Notes: generated by a model not told the origin, from the sequence alone. A DNA stretch of 64,000 nucleotides from Argyresthia goedartella (GCA_949825045.1 OX463815.1:32479356-32543355); one strand, 5' to 3'; positions 46,709 through 58,390 are shown, counted from the first letter of the stretch. Made by a program: numbers and translations.

Positions 46709-49648
46709 ATGGCGCCTGTAAAAAATTACACGCCTCAGTAAATGGGCGAAGCCATGGAGGCTGTTAGAAAGGGGCTAAGTTTAGCCACTGCAGCTAAAAA
46801 ATATGGCGTACCTCGCATAACGCTACGAAACAAAGTCACTGGTAAAAGTCCTGCAGTGTGTTCTATGGGCCCATCATCAATCCTTCACAAAGAAGATGAA
46901 GCAATTCTGGTGCAATGGCTTTTTGGAATGTCTGAAAGGCACTGTCCAGTTTCAAAGGACCAGTTATTAGATACTGTGCAAATGATCATAAAATCTAAAG
47001 GAAAATAAACTCCTTTTACTGACGGCAGACCCGGCCGAAAATGGTATCAAGCGTTTCTTAAGCGCCACCCAGATTTATCCGAGCGTGTTTCACAAAATTT
47101 GACTTCATCTAGAGGAGCTGTAACTGAAGAACAAATAACAAATTGGTTTTCTGAAGTACATCAATACATAAAAGACAATGACCTTGACGATGTGTTGCAG
47201 GATCAGACAAGAATTTTTAATACGGATGAGAGCGCCTTTTTTTTAAATCCGAATCCTGGACGCGTGTTGGTGAGAAAAGGCGACCCCTCTGTTTACAGCT
47301 CCTCGGGCAATTAAAAAGAAAATCTCACTGTGCTTATTACAGCGAATGCAGTAGGGCAACTCGCTCCGCCTATGGTAATTTTCACGTACGAAAGAATACC
47401 AAAAAACATCGCTGACAGTATTCCTGATTCATGGGCCATTGGGAAGTCAGAAAATGGTTGGATGTGCAGCAGCACTTTCTACGAATATATATCAAACGTG
47501 TTCTATCCCTGGCTTCTTGAAAACAAAATAAAACTACCAGTCATTTTCTTCTTAGATGGCCACGCTTCGCATCTCACTAAACATTTATCAGACTTCTGTT
47601 CAGAGAATAAAATAGAGATAATTGCTTTGTACCCGAATAGTACACACTTGCTACAGCCAATGGATCTTGCAGTGTTCAAGCCTTTAAAGGGATACTGGCG
47701 AAAACAAGTTCGCTTATGGAAAGCAAAATCAGGACAGCAAGTTACAAAAGACAAATTTGCAGGCGTGTTAAAACTCGCTCTGGAGAACCTAACGCAAGAC
47801 AGCATTAAAAATGGATTTCGTGCTGGGGGTCTCTTTCCCTTTGGTCCAGACTACGTCGATTTTTCGAAAATGCATGCCCAAAATCGTAAATTAGCAACTG
47901 GTGACAGTCAACCTATTTCATCACAAGACATGGACTTTTTTAGGAAGCTTGAAGAGGAAATAGTAACAATTTTCACGATTTCAAAATTGAACAAGTTTAA
48001 ACAATATTTTTACACGCCGAGAAATACTTTGAACGAGGTTTTGCCAGCTAAAGATTTGACATTATACACAATTTGGGCCAAATACAAAAATTTATGTCAT
48101 ACAAACAGAACTGAATCCGACGGATTGAATAACCAAGAAACTACTAGAGAGCTAAAACATATAGAAAAAGATACTGCTCCTGAAAAGACGATCTTTAAAG
48201 ATGATCTCCACAGAGAGATGTTGCAAAGTCAATCTATTGATTCGCTTTCAACATCGTTTGCAAAAGATCTCGAGAGCACAACCACAAAAACACTGCCGCA
48301 TAATCAATCTCCTGATACGCCATCGACATCCTGTGCAGAATCTCTAAAGAGCACAAGCACTAAGATTCTGCCGCATAATCGATCTCCTGATTTGCCATCG
48401 ACATCCTGTGCAGAATCTCTAAAGAGCACATGCACTAAGATTCTGCCACAGAATCAATCTACTGATTTGCCATCGACATCCTGTGCAGAATCTCTAAAGA
48501 ATACTGACACGAAGACTCAGCTACAGAATCAACCAACTCATTCACCATCAACATCTTTTGCAGATTCTCTACAGATCACAGACACTGCGTTGACACATTC
48601 ATCCGAGAATATACCCGACAAAAACATTGGCGCAAACGACATTCATTTGGATATGAGATGTATTGAAAGGACCCAAAATACCCCAGTAAAAAGCACGCCA
48701 TCAACTGATTTGGAAAAGTACATGTTAAAAGAGAAAAATATACTCGTTCCATCACCGTTTAAGAAAGCTCTGTTCTGGCCAGAACCGGTAATAAAAAAGA
48801 AAGGAAGGATATCAAAAGAAAAGTTACCAGCAGCAATCACAAGCAAAGCTTGGAAGGAATTTCATGAGAAAAAAGAATTTGAAAAGAAAACAAAAGAAGA
48901 AGCAAAGGAAAGAAGAAAACAAGATAGAATTGCAAAGAAGGCAAAAAAAGATGAAGAGATGAAGAATAAAAAAGCCACGGAAGGTAAACCAAAATGTAGG
49001 AAACGTAGAAAACAATCAGTTACTTCAAGTGATACTGAAAACAGTGATGTAACCTATGCAGAGTCGGGAGAAAGTGATATTGAAATTGAGGTGAATTTGG
49101 AAAATGATCGAAATTTTGAGAACATTACAAATGCAGAAGAAGAAATTATTTCATCTGAAGCTATACAGACACTAAAAGACACAGGAGACAAAGATGAAAG
49201 GAATAAAGAAAAGAAGAACGAACAGAGAAAAGAGCAGGAACATCGAACAGAAAATTTATCTTCAGCACGAAACTTGCAAATATTAGATAGCATTGACTTG
49301 CAAATGGTACTTAATGATAAAACCGGACAACTCGAAGTAATAAAAACACCTTGCAGATCACAATCAGTCAACAAGCCAAAAGAAGGAGAGTTTGTTCTTG
49401 TTAACTTTGATGGAAAAAAAAAGAACAAGTCCTATCGCTACGTTTGTATTATAAAAGAGCTTTTTGGAGAGAAAATTGTTGTCCAAGGACTCCAAAGTAA
49501 AAAAGCAAAAAATATTTTCAAAGTGCTTGAAAATGACTTATCCATCATTGATGAAACTGACATATTAAAGTATCTGCCGAAGCCGGTAATGCATGATGAC
49601 AAGTTTGTTTTCCCGTGCATTATTGATGTAAAAGAATTGATAAAATAA
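46709..49648 (+). pseudogene. pogo-type transposase with long C-terminal extension, three in-frame stops
   Basis: From ATG 46709 one frame runs about 980 codons to TAA 49646-49648, interrupted by TAA at 46739, 47006 and 47312. Order: HTH_psq-like AMEAVRKGLSLATAAKKYG with ITLRNKVTGK; a CENP-B-like second helix domain; catalytic FNTDESAFFLNP, VIFFLDGHASH and LLQPMDLAVFKPLKGYW, giving the pogo DDD triad. After residue about 500 come five 26-30-residue repeats containing PSTSCAESLKST, then a lysine/glutamate-rich segment (48860-49300), and an ending with EFVLVNFDGKKKNKSYRYVC. Pogo transposases are usually 500-600 residues, so the extension is notable. Stops could each arise by one base change. 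Confidence 0.93.
48230..48580 (+). repeat. in-frame tandem repeat within the pogo transposase gene
   Basis: Five units of roughly 78 bases, each with CCATCGACATCCTGTGCAGA or a close variant, encode TPSTSCAESLKSTSTKILPH-type repeats. Confidence 0.85.
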
Positions 49649-50640
49649 GTATTTTTTTGCTATAACGTGTACAATTCTTTTTAATACTGTTTGTTAAATA
49701 TTTTGTAGTAGTTGTGTTGAGATGCTAAGTGCGACTGTTATTGAACCAATTTAAAATATGGTCTCAAATTCTTCCAAATAATATTTTAGTAAGTTTTTAA
49801 GTAAGAGCGAAGAGAAAAAAAGCTATTTAGATGTTAAGAACAAAGTTTGCGTTTATTAGTTTGATATTGATTAAGATAAGATAAAGACTGATAAAGATAA
49901 GATTAAGAAGAAACAAAATTATTGTTGTTTTAATTTAGAAATATGTTTATCTTTTTAGTTATAATAACGGTAAAACCAGTTAGTATTTGTTCTAAGCAAT
50001 GTTTATGATAAACCTATAATCTTTTTTCATGTCCTCATTGATCTCAAAGTTACCAAATAATATAGGTCATTGTTATAGTACCTATCTTAAAATAAAAGAA
50101 CAATAAAATAGTTAAACTAACTCTACCAAGTTTTTATTTATGAGTGTCCATTACCAGGGTGTCCAGTCCATGACTGGGTGTCCATAACTAGCATATATGG
50201 TGTCCATTAGTAGATCATTTTTAGCCTATTCTTTTTTCGATTTTTTGTTAGTGGTAAGTACAATATCCGACGCGTTTGAATTCTTCAAAAAAGCTACAAT
50301 GTCACGAACACTTTTATTTAAAACTATGACAAGAATGCGGATAGCAGTTTTTTTTTATAAATTTTTGAAGTGACATTTCTAGATTATACTGTCCATAACT
50401 GGTACGTTTACGTTATGTTTTATTTATTATGTACTGCTGTTTTGTTACCAGGTTTCCAAACTGATGTTGGACGAGTGTAATGTATGCCATTTGCAAGATA
50501 GCTAAAGCTAGGAAGGGTAGACGCACCTCTCGCTGTATCCTTGTGCATGTCCTCAGTGAATAAACCACTACTCAAGCAGACAGTCGCTTCCTTATATATC
50601 AGTTACTCATCCATCATCGATCATCAACATTCTAATGTAC

Positions 50641-50848
50641 AATCGAACCAACTGAATCATGACCCACTTGCCTGATAATTCGTTTGAAACTTTCAAACTT
50701 GTAAGATCTATCGTAATGTCAGTGTCTAATCAAATGATAACAAGTTCGTTACCAAGGAAATAAACCTTCAAGCGAATTTCGACCTACTTGCATTTAAGGG
50801 TTTTAGCAAAATAAGCTCTTGGTGGGTCATGATTCAGATGGTTCGATA
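50641..50848. mobile_element. 208-bp MITE, absent from copy B
   Basis: Terminal repeats AATCGAACCAACTGAATCAT and (inverted) TATCGAACCATCTGAATCAT extend through GACCCA. GTAC at 50637-50640 is repeated at 50849-50852, and copy B has a single GTAC at 63423-63426. Confidence 0.93.
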
Positions 50849-50866
50849 GTACTTCTTGCAGACATA

Positions 50867-51256
50867 TGTCACCGTAAGATAGTCAAAACCGTTAGTTGAT
50901 AAACTAACGCGTTAGTTGATCAACTATCGACAGAAAGTAAACCAGACCTACAGGGTTTAGAATTTACGTTTCTTTTGTTCTTACATGTCAACCTAACACC
51001 AAAGACTATTCAGGGGCCTCGCTGCGCTCACCCCCTCTAGTCTTCACCTAAGCTGCCGCAGTGTTTGCCCTGGTATTTCGCTTGCAATTCAAGTTTAAAC
51101 CAGTTTACTATTTAATTGTTTTTACCGTTAGTTTATCAACTAACGCGTCATTTAGTAAGCAGTACGCTACAGTTTACTGTCTGTCGATAGTTGACCAACT
51201 TACGAGAAAAAAAGCGTTAGTTTATCAACTAACGGTTTTGACTATCTTCGGTGACA
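50867..51256. mobile_element. 390-bp MITE, copy A
   Basis: Ends TGTCACCGTAAGATAGTCAA and (inverted) TGTCACCGAAGATAGTCAAA, each followed by CCGTTAGTTGATAAACTAACG-type palindromes, give terminal repeats of about 65 bases. Flanked by TA on both sides. Copy B is 63441-63830; diverged relatives lie at 16165, 20800 and 25910. Confidence 0.88.
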
Positions 51257-51259
51257 TAT

Positions 51260-51925
51260 ACAAAAATGAAATTTTAAACAAGAGTAATTTTTAGAGTCCA
51301 CAAAGCGCAAAAATTAAAACATTCCGGAGTTTCAGCTCTCATTTTTATATTTACCAATGCACTAATCTAATGCTCTTGATAGTTTTATAGGTTTAATGTT
51401 TACCTTTATGATCAATAGATGGTGTTGGGTGTACCCTGCATCGCGGTATGGTTATACCGTGTCCGCTGTGATATAAACAGGATGACTTTTAATTAGCTGA
51501 CCATCTTTCAGGGTACTTTCAGGTATATTTAGAACGTTGTCAAAACACCGTTATGAGGTGGATTACTCGAAATAAAAAAAACTAACAATAAAAAATATAT
51601 TTTCTTTAGCATAAATTCTACACGTCGATTTCGATAGGATTTCACAATAATGTAAATAAAAATGTCAGTTGACAGTTATCTATCATTGAGTGAGATTTGA
51701 ATGTTGTACCTACACTGATGTCAAAGGCATTGATCAAAGAGATATAGTTCGCTGTCGATTTTCGATCGATTTTTTTCTATAAGTAGTACAAAACCAAGGA
51801 GTGGGGCGCGTAATTTCAGCTTAGACTAGCTCTAGCATCATACTAAAAAACTTAATTAAATTGTTTTAGAAAATTTAGTAGAATAGAAAATAACCGTAGA
51901 CAGAGAAATATACCAACCTGACGCG
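51260..51925. other. sequence without recognised features
   Basis: The left part (to about 51420) belongs to the duplicated segment. The rest shows no coding or repeat structure. Confidence 0.35.
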
Positions 51926-51927
51926 CG

Positions 51928-52145
51928 TCATTCGCTTGTGACAGATTCATCATCACTTGACGTGTCATCATCGGTCACATTTATAATAAAAGGCTGAGTT
52001 ACAGCGTCGCTAGCCATATCGAATTCTAATTTTTAAAGTCTAATTTTTTCCAACGTTCCTCTTCGTTTTGAACGTGACCGTCGCATTTAGCCCATTGTTC
52101 TGCTCCGACTCTCGCCAATCCTTCTTTTAGCAATTTCTGCCATTT
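51928..52145 (-). pseudogene. possible transposase C-terminal remnant
   Basis: Minus-strand pieces GAEQWAKCDGHVQNEEERWK and, one frame over, PFIINVTDDDTSSDDE ending in TGA at 51928-51930 resemble the C-terminal end (WxxxxxHVxxxEExxW then FIIxxxDDSS) of some Tc1/IS630-type transposases. Only about 65 codons remain, so this is tentative. Confidence 0.3.
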
Positions 52146-52146
52146 T

Positions 52147-52352
52147 AAAAGATAAACCGGAATTTCACAAGCGCACCAAACACATTCGCATCCGTCATTT
52201 TTATGTGAGGGAACAAGTTGCTGAAAGAGCAATCAAAGTGAAAAACATCGGCACAACGGATCAAGTAGCTGACTTTTTTACAAAAGGACTGGCACGGCCT
52301 AGATTCCTAGCTCTTTGTCATGCCCTTGGAATAATAAAGAGTATTGCATAAG
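52147..52352 (+). pseudogene. Ty1/copia pol C-terminal fragment
   Basis: The plus strand reads KRTKHIRIRHFYVREQVAER, then IKVKNIGTTDQVADFFTKGL and ARPRFLALCHALGI to a stop at 52349. This is the end of copia RNase H (KHID..YHFVRE...TEEQ.ADI.TK.L pattern). All upstream domains are missing. Confidence 0.85.
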
Positions 52353-52500
52353 GGAAGGTGTTAAAGTAGTTTTATATATGCCTATTCAAACTCTTTGACT
52401 AATGAACTTGTAAAAGAAATAGTGTTATACTTGTCAGTGTCTTCTGTCTGTCACGATTGATAATAAAACAACGTATATTTTTCATGTGCTTATTTATTGA
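52345..52500 (+). mobile_element. copia polypurine tract and start of the 3' LTR
   Basis: ATAAGGGAAGG immediately before TGTTAAAGTAGTTTTATATA (from about 52359) is the expected polypurine tract and TG start of an LTR, directly after the pol stop. The far end of the LTR was not identified. Confidence 0.6.
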
Positions 52501-53735
52501 TATAAAGTTAACAAGAATCTCCATTAGTCCTTAAGAATAACTACCTTGGACACCACTGCGTACGCAAATCTTATTAAATTCATGTCAGCGATGATGATGA
52601 TGATGATGATGATGAAGAAAGAGATATAAGTATTAATGATGATTAGAGATTTTAATAAAAATATGTTTTCTTTACTTGTAGTTTTTTACTGTTTGTGATG
52701 AAAAGGGACGTAATTATCACTCGCCGTAAATCCCCTTTTAATTACGAGCGCCGCACTTAAAAAATGGATACATTCACTCAGATATTCAGACTCGTATTGA
52801 AATTGAAAAATGTGCCCAGCCAAAAAGGTTTGTAATCTATGACATGTCAAAAAATGATAGCTGTCAGAATTCTACGGGATAAAACATCAGAGTTGAGTTG
52901 TAAGTATGTGAGTCCAGCCTTAGAAGTGATTTTATGTCTAACATGTAAAAAGTGATTTGTTAGTGATACGTACAGCTACTATTTTTTTTACGTACTTCAT
53001 GTTTAAGTGTTCAATCAATATTATTGCACACATAATCTGTGTTTATTTGCGATTAGTATAGAAATTTGATTTCCTGTAATGTTATTAAGAGAGATTTTAT
53101 GTCAATACGTAAAAAATTATCAGCGATATGTACCACTTTTAAATATCATATTCATATTATTTATCGGATACAAAATAGGATACAGTTAACAGTTATTTAA
53201 GAGAATATGTGTATTTTTAATACATTTAGATACTGATACGTGTATCGCAGTTTTATCAATAAACAATAATTACTGATTTTCTTTTCATACAGTTATCATC
53301 CCAAAATCATTATTCAATCGAAGCTCTCTGAAGCATTACGGTATGATATACTGCAATATCAAGACACATATAAGTCAGCTGCATGAAGTGCATATCTCTC
53401 TCGAGGATCCCGAACACGTCATTAGAACAGGCCAAGGGCATTCGTAATGAGTTGGCTTACTTGTTAGACCTAGTCATGTTTTTTCTTGGATGAGCATGCA
53501 GCTCAAGACAGAGAAATGAATGCACTTTTTCCCGTACCTCTTGTTTCAGTATGTTACAAATGCTTCATTCATTATTGATATGAAGGAAGGCAACCATTCC
53601 TGGTAAAAGCTCTTGCTTTCTCGCATGGTTTGCTGCATCCTACGTTCATTTCACACACACTCGTCATTCGACCTGTAACGACACTTGTTCCAAGTTGGTA
53701 AATAATACCTAGGTACGACTACACAGACCATTACT
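52501..53735. other. sequence without recognised features
   Basis: Contains a GATGAT run (52588-52620) and otherwise no supported feature. Confidence 0.35.
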
Positions 53736-53739
53736 CTAG

Positions 53740-54080
53740 GTAGACGCCGCAAATGTTTCAAGTTGTTCTGCACATATGAACCGCTCAGTCGCTCTATGAC
53801 TGTTCCAACTTTTGTTGATATGAAAAAATTTACACTGTTGGTTCACATACACATTGGGGGCGCTTGCGGCGTCTACTTCTATGTATGGTCTGAGTACGAG
53901 AACCTAAGTAAAGCCTTGGCGGGGCAGCTGGCTCAGTACTCGGTGACGGTCTCGTGCGCGGCGGGTGGTGGACAGCCGTCGAGGCCGGGTATGATGTGCG
54001 CGATGGCGACACGCGACTCTCCGGTAGCCTGCACACATCACAGTAGCTTATGTTGCGGCGCATGAGGAACGGTATGGAAA
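53740..54080. repeat. GC-rich repeat with AGACGCCGCAA inverted ends
   Basis: GTAGACGCCGCAA (53740-53752) and TTGCGGCGTCTAC (53865-53877) are exact inverted words. A GC-rich stretch without introns or clear frames follows to 54065. Apparent frames on both strands are composition artefacts. Confidence 0.4.
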
Positions 54081-54085
54081 TACTG

Positions 54086-54265
54086 TAAGGGCTCTTTTAG
54101 TGTCGTACGGATTTCATCACGCACGCGGGGTGGACTCGGGATTGATCCCGCGAGGGGATGCTGTCCAGTATCGCGCCCCGCTTGCATATTAGAAAGAATA
54201 CTTGTTTGAAAAGGACACTTGCGGGTGTTACCTAGGTGCCAACCCCAAAACTAAAAGAGCCCTAA
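54086..54265. mobile_element. 180-bp MITE with AGGGCTCTTTTAGT ends
   Basis: TAAGGGCTCTTTTAGT at 54086-54101 and ACTAAAAGAGCCCTAA near 54250-54265 are exact reverse complements. A related copy lies at 24680-24850. Confidence 0.75.
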
Positions 54266-54269
54266 GTGT

Positions 54270-55310
54270 ATAGAGCCATAAGAGAATGTTGAATAAAAGT
54301 TTATGAAAGAAGGACGTCGTCCTTAAAGCGAGGCCATATCCAAACATGATACACAGAGCGGTAACACAAAAACGCACAAAATTTCATAAGCATTGTGAGG
54401 TTTCAAAGGAAGTTAATCAAACCAAAATATGTAACGCCACAGTTGAGTTTCCATTCCGCAGTGTCGCACGCAGCCTTCATTCGGGTTAAGATTGTACCAC
54501 ACCAGCGAAGCCTTAGTATTACCGAAGGTACTCATTGGGAAAGTCGATATCTAAATCGAGCATCTGATTTTAGTGACCGAATCCAGTCCGGTGACACTGT
54601 TACTCGTTTGCATTTGAGTATTCTGGAATGTTCGCGTTAACATCCCCCTACACTAAATTTACAATTTCCTCAAGTCATCTGGTGTGATGCTCCATTATCA
54701 AAGGGGTTATAGTAAGTTAGTTAAATAGTTATGTGGTGCAGTGATGTGAGTGTGATGCCCTATTCTGTGAGTAAAGGCGTTTTATATCATGACGCGGTTC
54801 TGTAATATACGCCTTTTGTGATATTACGAGCATTTCCTACACACCTCTAATTCATATGTCCTAGTGATGTTCTCTTCATAATCACCCGATGATGGAGCTG
54901 AACGATGTTAGACGGAAAACAGGTATTCTTACTTGCAAATCCAAAAATAAATAATATGGAAAATTACAATTTACAAGCAAGCAAGCCTCATTGATAATAA
55001 CAGTGATAGGAATGAACAGACATACAGGTAGCTTACACAATTTGACAACCGGTCTGACCAGATCACCATTCTGAGTCCTTAACTTAACAAAGTTTTTCCT
55101 ATTGAAAAGAGTATGATCGCATACTTACTTATTATGCAATGCATGCGTTGACTGGGTCTGACTTGAGAATCACAAAAGCGAAGCCTAAAAAATTGTAAAT
55201 TAGTTAATATTGTTTTAAAATATTAATTGTGCATGCAGAAATTGGCCTACAGCCAAGGCCTGCAGATAATTGATAGGAGGTGTAGGAGCTGTAGGCTCCC
55301 AAGAGACGCA
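54270..55310. other. sequence without recognised features
   Basis: No supported coding sequence. A plus-strand frame of 81 codons near 54395-54640 has no recognisable motif. Confidence 0.35.
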
Positions 55311-55315
55311 AAATT

Positions 55316-55470
55316 ATTCGCTAAAGGGCAACTTCTCATAAAGGCATCTTAGCTTGTTCAGCTCGAGCTTTCTGTTACTGTACTAAAATTGCCTTTATGA
55401 GAAGTTGTCGTGTTGCGAAATTGCCGTTTCGCTAAGATGCCTTTATGAGAAGTTGCCCTTTGGCGAGTAA
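55316..55470. mobile_element. 155-bp foldback element
   Basis: CGCTAAAGGGCAACTTCTCA-TAAAGGCATCTTAGC (55319-55353) and its reverse complement (55432-55467) form the arms. A third, inner copy of TGCCTTTATGAGAAGTTG lies at 55391-55408. The right arm overlaps the end of the BEL/Pao remnant. Confidence 0.8.
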
Positions 55471-56011
55471 AGGCTGAGAACATTGTCTGAGCCCTCTACA
55501 ACTTCACCGCGGCGCCAATGAATTGGGGTTACATTTTCGTCCATGACAAAGACTATTTCATTTAACTCTACATTTGAAATATGCTGATACCACTTCTTAC
55601 GTGTTTGAATGTTAGTGAGATATTCATTATGCCAACGTGACCAGATTGATTGATGCATTTTCTGAATTGATTCAAAGCGTGACATTTTAGTGAGCTTCCA
55701 AGAAGGTGTACCCGGCATTGTTCATCTAATAATTCCATCAGTTGATAAATAATAGGCAAGGTCCGTCGTCCGAGTCCTTGCCATAACGTTCCTCGAACAA
55801 GTTTCTGATCCTGTGTGACAAAAAAGATCAACAGGTATGACCATTCCTGGACAGGCTGCTTCGACTTGTCCAGGGCTTGAATTGATTCGCGCAGTAGATC
55901 ACAAAAATGATTTTGTAATGATACGTCATCATGCATTACGGGTAGGTTGGCTATATGTGCCAAACCGCTTCTTCCCCACTGCTCAACCAGAGCAGTTGAG
56001 GAGTAGGACAT
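55443..56011 (-). pseudogene. BEL/Pao remnant with gag joined to the pol C-terminus
   Basis: Minus-strand reading starts MSYSSTALVEQWGRSGL and NLPVMHDDVSLQNHFCDLLR with QEWSYLLIFFVTQDQKL, a gag-like capsid pattern. It is followed, one frame over, by SRFESIQKMHQSIWSRWHNE, TNIQTRKKWY and ELNEIVFVMDENVTPIHWRR, which is the DUF5641 region at the end of BEL/Pao pol. Everything between gag and DUF5641 (protease, RT, RNase H, integrase) is absent. It belongs to a different lineage from the element at 27278. Confidence 0.7.
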
Positions 56012-56119
56012 AGTTTGTATTACCGAACGTTTTATGCTGTATAACTCAACTGAGTTGATCAGTAGGGCATCCAGTTCCCTGCTTCCCTAATTTATATTAG
56101 TTATTATTAACTATATTTA

Positions 56120-56235
56120 CTTCATTGCCCGTGGAACACCCAGGTGTACCATGCGCAAAAATCTCGCCCGTGGAACAACCAAGCGGTCCAGTAGTTCCAC
56201 GGGTAAAAAAATCTTCCCGTGGTACACCTAACATT
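56120..56235. repeat. CCCGTGGAACACC dispersed words
   Basis: CCCGTGGAACACCCAGGTGT, CCCGTGGAACAACCAAGC, GTTCCACGGGTAAAAAAAT and CCCGTGGTACACCTAAC lie within 110 bases in both orientations. Related words occur in the hairpin at 57949-57983. Confidence 0.6.
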
Positions 56236-56349
56236 TTTGTAAAATATTTTATCTACACACATATCATAAACCCTCTTTACTGCGTCCAAAAACCACACGT
56301 TACGACCAGCATAATGATAAAATTCTTGGTAAAAACTCATTACTTATCT

Positions 56350-57345
56350 GAATATTGATCATTTTGACCATAATGTACCAAAATTTGTCCAATTGTGACA
56401 TTCAAATTTCGAACGCCGACGCCGGCCTGCGTGCCGCCCCTAGTTTGTCTGTGAATTTGGTACTACAGAACAAGCTAAACAACTGCAGAGCAATGATCAA
56501 TGCCACAATGCCGGTCGAACATGCGGTTTTTGAACACATCAAAGAGAGCTTATGATATGTGTGTAGATAAACTCGAGTAATATTATTATGAAACTCGCCC
56601 ACTCTCGAGTATTAATGCCCTCCATTATGTAGCAGTCACATAAACTACTATTATTGATTTTTAGCTGATGGTCAACTTTCCATAATGTACTAGTACGTTA
56701 CGTATCTACCAGTAGTCGTTGATTCTCGTATCTAGCTTTGGGTAATTTAATAGTTATTGAATAACTGACACCATCAGTTGGTAGTTGTGAGCCAAGTGAT
56801 AGAGCAGGTCCAGTGACGCATGTAGGTAGGATGTAACGTGCTTTTCCGAATCTGTGATAAGCCTAGAATGATCTAGTGAATCAAAAAAGTCAAAGTAAGG
56901 TAACCAGTCCTGGCGTTTACTTGAGAATCATGGCACCTTGATTCTGGGAAGGTGGGCCTATGCCATTTGCCAAAGTGTTGAGCAATCGGTTGATCTACGT
57001 GAACTCCGTCTGGTAATATCCATTTCCTTTACAGGAATACCGTCGGCCCCAAGAAGTACACGGCTACAAACTGAGTGTCGAAGTTATTAAAATGACGTTT
57101 CGTAGCGCTAATTTCAGTTGAGCTAGAGCTTTGAGTAATAGTTCCCGCGAAGTCCATCAGCATTTGATGTTTCGAAACGAAAATCACTTTAATATACATG
57201 GTGAAATGATTACTGAACACATTTAGAATTATGGCACAAAGTCTATATTATAAACGATGGCAGAATGTTTTAAAGGAAGCAAGGGACATCAATCAAACAC
57301 AAGTTCACAAATAGGACTGACTTTAATCCGTAACAACCATAGATA
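56350..57345. other. sequence without recognised features
   Basis: No supported coding sequence or repeat family. Confidence 0.35.
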
Positions 57346-57351
57346 TCGATG

Positions 57352-57470
57352 AAATGAAATGAAATGTTTATTTGCTTGATATGTGGTACAATAAGTGGTG
57401 GTAAATATAATAAAGTGCTCTCCACATTTCACCTGTCTAGGTATGCAAAATTTGTACTTAAATCTATAAT
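57352..57470 (-). repeat. LINE 3' tail (ATGAA repeat)
   Basis: GATGAAATGAAATGAAATGT followed by TTATTTGCTTG is the reverse of a LINE end AAATAAACATTTCATTTCAT. No coding part was recognised. Confidence 0.5.
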
Positions 57471-57948
57471 TTTTAAATGTCGTTTATCAAGATTATTTAA
57501 GTAATTTTACATTATTGTTGCCGCCTTTTTATTGTGTCATTCCTAACAAATTAATTATTTTAAGATTAAAGTACCTACTCATCTACATTATAAAAACATT
57601 ATTTTTGTAGCCACCTTAGAGGTGTGGCCTTAAATTGTGTGAGTGGCAAAATCTTAATTAACTACGGGACCTTATAATATGTTTTTATTAACATTCTGTA
57701 GCAACTTCTCTTACAGAATTCGGTCCTGCATGATGGGTTTACAATTTCATCAGGATATCTTTTTTGTATTGAACGTGTATGCGTACCTGTGTTTTTTTTT
57801 AAATATTTGGTTGACTGCGAGCAAAACACGCCATTTCAAAGATTTAGAGACTTGGATATTTGTGGTAACAACCCTCCGTTATATAATAAACTGACAACCC
57901 CCTTTTTAGAATAATAAAGATGAAAATAATCCCTTGTTGGTCGTGGTA

Positions 57949-57983
57949 CACCTCTACAGTTCACCTAGGTGGACCACGATCAT
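57949..57983. repeat. hairpin TCGTGGTACACCT
   Basis: TCGTGGTACACCT and AGGTGGACCACGA form a 13-bp stem with one mismatch around CTACAGTTC, immediately left of the GGGTTCCGT repeat copy 3. Confidence 0.75.
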
Positions 57984-57987
57984 TTTT

Positions 57988-58390
57988 AGGGTTCCGTACC
58001 CAACGGGTAAGAACGGAACCCTATTACTAAGACTTCGCTGTCCGTCCGTCTGTCACCAGGCTGTATCTCAAGAACCTAGCTAGCTAGAGAGTTGAAATTT
58101 TCACAGATTATGTATTTCTGTTGCCGCTATAACAACAAATACTAAAAAACAGGATAAAAGAAATATTTAAGGGGGCTCCCATACAACAATTCTTTCAATA
58201 CCACATACAAACTTATGGATGCACCTGGTTACGTACATGGAGTGTGAAAGTAACCGCACCAATAACTTTGTAAACAATATTTTGCTGTGTAAAATCCAAA
58301 CTATTCACTCCACACCATCGCTTCCATTGAACGGTGGTACGGAACCCTTCGTGCGCGATTTAGACTCGCACTTGACCGGTTTTTTTTGTT
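57988..58390 (+). repeat. GGGTTCCGTACC dispersed repeat, copy 3
   Basis: Almost identical to copy 1 (14026-14440) over its whole length, lacking three GTCC units of the CCGT microsatellite. Ends CGCACTTGACCGGTTTTTTT. Confidence 0.9.

Larger units (their letters stand above)
46097..50413 (+). mobile_element. pogo-like DNA transposon
   Basis: Terminal repeats ACGTAAACGTACCAGTTATG (46097-46116) and the same inverted at 50394-50413 extend to 24 bases with one mismatch. TA flanks both sides. The uninterrupted target is present at 63200-63201. Both ends carry several copies of a TGTCCATNACTGG word. One long plus-strand reading frame with three in-frame TAA codons encodes a DDE transposase of the pogo/CENP-B type. 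Confidence 0.96.
50416..51430. repeat. right part of duplicated segment, copy A
   Basis: Continues the homology to 63202-64000 with about 1% difference, interrupted only by the 208-bp MITE at 50641-50848. The right limit is unknown because copy B leaves the window. Confidence 0.92.

Noticed and set aside
53763..54065. 100-codon plus-strand frame with a possible signal peptide
   Set aside because: Composition-driven GC-rich frame; the opposite strand is equally open and neither shows a conserved domain.
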